A stretch of DNA of 64,000 nt. It comes from Planosporangium flavigriseum. Its GTDB lineage: Bacteria > Actinomycetota > Actinomycetes > Mycobacteriales > Micromonosporaceae. The DNA lies in assembly GCF_011947225.1 (NCBI RefSeq), contig NZ_JAATVW010000005.1, forward strand, positions 186,001 to 250,000, in the 5' to 3' direction. Position numbers and translations under genes: made by a program. This document shows, piece by piece, positions 61,344-64,000 of the stretch (position 1 is its first letter; every line of letters starts with the position of its first letter). The notes beneath the pieces are model-generated. The model did not search any database. It was not told the DNA's origin and saw only the letters and a list, made by a program, of their open reading frames with translations.

Positions 61344-62708
61344 GTGCGCTACTACGACAACGTCGTCGAGTTGATCGGCAACACGCCACTCGTCCGGCTT
61401 CGCAACGTCACCGAAGGCATCTCCGCGACGGTGCTCGCCAAGGTCGAGTACTTAAACCCCGGTGGAAGCGTGAAGGACCGGATCGCGCTCCGCATGATCG
61501 ACGAGGCCGAGAAGGCCGGGCTACTCAAGCCGGGCGGCACGATCGTCGAACCGACCAGCGGCAACACCGGCGTCGGACTCGCCCTGGTCGCCCAGTTGCG
61601 CGGGTACAAGTGCGTGTTCGTCTGCCCCGACAAGGTCAGCGAGGACAAGCAGAACGTGCTCCGGGCGTACGGCGCCGAGGTGGTCGTCTGCCCGACGGCC
61701 GTCGCGCCCGAGGACCCGCGGTCGTACTACAACGTCTCCGACCGGCTCGCCCGCGAGATTCCGGGGGCGTGGAAGCCCGACCAGTACTCCAACCAGAGCA
61801 ACCCGCTGTCGCACTACGAGCAGACCGGGCCGGAGATCTGGGAGCAGACCGAGGGGCGGATCACCCACTTCGTGGCCGGTGTCGGCACCGGCGGCACGAT
61901 CTCCGGGATCGGTCGCTACCTGCGCGAGGCGTCCAAGGGTGCCGTGAAGATCATTGGGGCGGACCCGGAGGGTTCGGTCTACTCCGGCGGCACCGGCCGG
62001 CCCTACCTGGTCGAGGGCGTGGGCGAGGACTTCTGGCCGGAGACCTACGACCGGGACATCTGCGACGGGATCATCGAGGTCTCCGACAAGGAGTCGTTCC
62101 TGCTCACCCGGCGGCTCGCCCGCGAGGAGGGCCTGCTGGTCGGTGGCTCCTGCGGCATGGCCGTCGCGGCGGCGCTCAAGGTTGCCCGCCGGGCCGACCC
62201 CGACGACGTGATCGTTGTGCTGCTACCCGACGGTGGCCGGGGATATCTTTCCAAGATCTTCAACGATGCGTGGATGACCCGGTACGGCTTCCTGTCCAGC
62301 CATCAGGACGGCGCGACGGTCGCCGACGTGCTGGCGCGCAAGGGCGGCAAGATCCCGGAGATGGTGCACGTACACCCGAGCGAGACGGTGCGCGAGGCCA
62401 TCGACATCATGCGCGAGTACGGGGTGTCGCAGTTGCCCGTGCTGAAGGCCGAGCCGCCCGTGGTGACCGGCGAGGTGGCCGGCTCGATCGCCGAGCGGGA
62501 CCTGCTCGACGCGCTGTTCACCGGCCAGGCCCACCTGCACGACATGCTCGACAAGCACATGGGCGACCCGCTCCCGATGATCGGCGGCGGCCAGCCGGTG
62601 GCCGAGGCGGTCGCACTGCTGGAGAAGTCCGACGCGGCCATCGTCCTCATCGACGGCAAGCCCAAGGGCGTGATCACCCGCCAGGATCTGCTGAGCTTCC
62701 TGAGCTAG
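61344..62708 (+). CDS. cbs: Cystathionine beta-synthase
   Basis: 454 residues from GTG 61344. PLP-fold type II domain: PLP lysine in GGSVKDRIA near residue 45, phosphate loop GVGTGGTISG, and TSGNTGVGLA. A C-terminal pair of CBS domains (about 325-454) may bind nucleotides or S-adenosylmethionine. It condenses serine with homocysteine, linking methionine to cysteine. An in-frame TTA codon occurs at 61452-61454 (codon 37, Tyr-Leu-Asn). The start is of the leaderless type. No partner cystathionine lyase gene is visible. Confidence 0.93.
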   Translation: MRYYDNVVELIGNTPLVRLRNVTEGISATVLAKVEYLNPGGSVKDRIALRMIDEAEKAGLLKPGGTIVEPTSGNTGVGLALVAQLRGYKCVFVCPDKVSEDKQNVLRAYGAEVVVCPTAVAPEDPRSYYNVSDRLAREIPGAWKPDQYSNQSNPLSHYEQTGPEIWEQTEGRITHFVAGVGTGGTISGIGRYLREASKGAVKIIGADPEGSVYSGGTGRPYLVEGVGEDFWPETYDRDICDGIIEVSDKESFLLTRRLAREEGLLVGGSCGMAVAAALKVARRADPDDVIVVLLPDGGRGYLSKIFNDAWMTRYGFLSSHQDGATVADVLARKGGKIPEMVHVHPSETVREAIDIMREYGVSQLPVLKAEPPVVTGEVAGSIAERDLLDALFTGQAHLHDMLDKHMGDPLPMIGGGQPVAEAVALLEKSDAAIVLIDGKPKGVITRQDLLSFLS

Positions 62709-62714
62709 CTACTG

Positions 62715-62858
62715 CTACGGCTCGGGTACGGCGATCACGTCGACCAGGGCACCCCGGCGCAGCACCGTGATCGGCAGCCGGGTGCCGATCGCCGGCCCGA
62801 GCGCGTCCGCGTCGTCGAGGGCGTCGGCGTCCGCGGCGGGGATGTTCGGCGGCTCCAT
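62715..62858 (-). pseudogene. Possible PDZ-domain 3' remnant
   Basis: A minus-strand frame ending at TAG 62717-62715 reads DADALGPAIGTRLPITVLRR then GALVDVIAVPEP, which resembles the last strands of a PDZ domain at the end of a trypsin-like serine protease. In-frame sequence continues upstream to about 62915 (GINRRYGEVVTGMEPPN) but there is no good start codon, and the neighbouring aminotransferase gene runs directly into it. I read it as the tail of a truncated protease gene; a 47-codon ORF from ATG 62858 is the only alternative. Confidence 0.4.
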
Positions 62859-62919
62859 GCCGGTGACAACTTCCCCGTACCGACGATTGATGCCCGTCGC
62901 GGTTACGCCGACGGCGTAG

Positions 62920-64000
62920 TCACTGCAGGCACTCGTCGGGAAGTTCGAACCAGCGCAGCTCCTCGAACCCCGGCGACACCGCCGATCCGGCGTGCCCGTC
63001 GGTCCAGGGCCGCTCCGCCAGCCTCAGGCACAGCGCACGCGCCTCGCGCAGGTAACCCTCGAAAGCCGCCTCGCCGGCGCGCTCGTGATGCGCCGGCCAG
63101 CGCAGGTTCCCGTCCGCGTCGTACGAGAGCTGGTCGAGCCGCAGCGGCGGCTCCACCAGCCCGCCCTTGTGGCGCCACAGCCCCGTGTACGGGTCGAACC
63201 GGTACTCCGGCAGCAGCGCCCACCCGCTGGTGGCGACCAGGTGCACCGCGTCGATGATGTACCAGAACACCGCAGGCGAGACGAAGTAGTTGAAGCTGAC
63301 GCGTACCCAACCGGGTTTGATCCCCTCGCAGCCGGCCACGATCTCCTCCTCGAAGCGGTGCGACCGCTCGATGTCGATGCCGAGCAGGCGGTGCCCGTAC
63401 GGTCCGGCACACGAGCAGCCGCCCCGGGACTGGATGCCGAACAGATCGTTGAGCAGCGCCACCACGAAGTTGTGGTGCAGATAGCGACCGCTCGGCCGGC
63501 GCACCACGAACGACACGATCGACAGCCGTTCGGCGTCGAGGTTGCCGAGGATCTCGATCGCCGGGTTGGCCAGCCAGGACTCGACGGCGTGGCGCAGGAA
63601 GTGCTCCTCTTGCGCCCGAATCACGTCGATCCCGACCGCCTTCTTGAGCTGGAACACCAGGCCCGCGCGGACCGACTCGATGATCGCCGGCGTGCCGCCC
63701 TCCTCGCGGTGGGCCGGGTCGGAGATGTAGTGGTGCTCGGTCGGGTTGACGTAGTCGACCGTGCCGCCGCCGGGCACCGTCGGCACGCGGTTGCGCAGCA
63801 GTTCCCGGCGCACGATCAACACCCCGGGGGTACCGGGGCCGCCGACGAACTTGTGCGGCGAGATGAACATCGCGTCCTTGCCGCGCATGGTCATATCCAC
63901 GTAAGGCGCCGCGGCGGCGAAGTCCCAGAACGACAGCGCGCCGTGGCGGTGCAGCACGGCCGAGATGGCGTGGGTGTCGGTGACGATGCCCGTGACGTTC
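62920..64000 (-). CDS. Class V aminotransferase / cysteine-desulfurase-like enzyme, C-terminal part
   Basis: The N-terminus lies beyond the window end; about 359 residues are visible. PLP-binding features: DTHAISAVLHRHGALSFWDFA with Asp for the pyridine nitrogen, and the Schiff-base lysine in FISPHKFVGGPGTPGVL. The C-terminal half is longer than in SufS and includes a GIQSRGGCSCAGPYGHRLLG loop with a Cys at the position used as the persulfide carrier in desulfurases. It belongs to the group of large class V enzymes related to SufS/Csd. The substrate is uncertain. Its stop codon abuts the PDZ-like remnant. Confidence 0.82.
   Translation of the reverse strand, partial: NVTGIVTDTHAISAVLHRHGALSFWDFAAAAPYVDMTMRGKDAMFISPHKFVGGPGTPGVLIVRRELLRNRVPTVPGGGTVDYVNPTEHHYISDPAHREEGGTPAIIESVRAGLVFQLKKAVGIDVIRAQEEHFLRHAVESWLANPAIEILGNLDAERLSIVSFVVRRPSGRYLHHNFVVALLNDLFGIQSRGGCSCAGPYGHRLLGIDIERSHRFEEEIVAGCEGIKPGWVRVSFNYFVSPAVFWYIIDAVHLVATSGWALLPEYRFDPYTGLWRHKGGLVEPPLRLDQLSYDADGNLRWPAHHERAGEAAFEGYLREARALCLRLAERPWTDGHAGSAVSPGFEELRWFELPDECLQ

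Overview
The window is chromosomal DNA of a high-GC actinomycete. Gene content, leaderless TAnnnT promoters, a bldA-type tRNA-Leu(UAA) and the order of the conserved blocks point to the Micromonosporaceae (Micromonospora/Actinoplanes relatives). The family assignment is inference; no 16S rRNA gene is present. Almost everything is core genome. I see no prophage, insertion sequence or CRISPR array.

Layout. 1-1.8 kb: phosphatidylethanolamine synthesis (pssA end, convergent with a psd that carries an extra Rossmann-like domain). 1.9-5.8 kb: a PspC/envelope-stress cluster, with a PspC-domain membrane protein plus a small partner divergent from a PspC-histidine kinase/response regulator pair. 5.9-11.2 kb: PIG-L deacetylase, chorismate mutase with a Tyr/Phe leader peptide and terminator, PcrA helicase, M23 peptidase, and an IcmB-type B12-binding subunit. 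11.6-18.9 kb: sucCD, DUF6350/PerM, three small DUF4190/CD225 membrane proteins, purN-purH. 18.9-28.4 kb: serine hydrolase lipoprotein, mdh, icd, a WecG/TagA glycosyltransferase, a small exported protein, a sulfurylase-like/APS kinase fusion, and ppc. 28.5-31.2 kb: a PAS-GGDEF-EAL protein, a decayed SDR gene and a small hydrophilic ORF. 31.3-43.8 kb: the housekeeping block mfd, SurA-like lipoprotein, mazG, DUF885, lipoprotein, eno, FtsB/DivIC, DUF501, GNAT, ppx and an LppU-like protein. 43.9-49.5 kb: dienelactone hydrolase, family-5 uracil-DNA glycosylase and a DUF4129/MoxR/DUF58 operon. 49.6-57 kb: tandem polysaccharide deacetylases, a chemoreceptor, a STAS protein, a GT-C-like membrane protein, tRNA-Leu(UAA), and a Bax-inhibitor-1 protein. 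57-64 kb: thiolase, tandem SGNH hydrolases, a PPOX/F420 oxidoreductase, a DUF1232 protein, cystathionine beta-synthase, a PDZ-like remnant and the C-terminal part of a class-V aminotransferase.

How it fits together. sucCD, mdh, icd, ppc and eno place much of the TCA/anaplerotic pathway in one region. Regulation is the more interesting layer. (i) Chorismate mutase is preceded by a 22-codon ORF encoding Tyr-Tyr-Phe-Phe-Tyr followed by a GC-rich hairpin and U run, which is the architecture of a ribosome-mediated attenuator. (ii) The rare UUA-reading tRNA gene sits in the window, and in-frame TTA codons occur in pssA, the LppU-like gene, cystathionine beta-synthase and, twice, in one SGNH hydrolase. 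(iii) Three copies of a palindrome family (GATCTTGGACA ... TGTCCAAGATCGCTAA) each lie directly after a stop codon; in two of them the CTA of the tail is the stop codon of the opposing gene. (iv) The chemoreceptor and the Bax-inhibitor-1 gene share a nearly identical 21-bp promoter motif. All functional statements are from reading sequence only; no searches were run.
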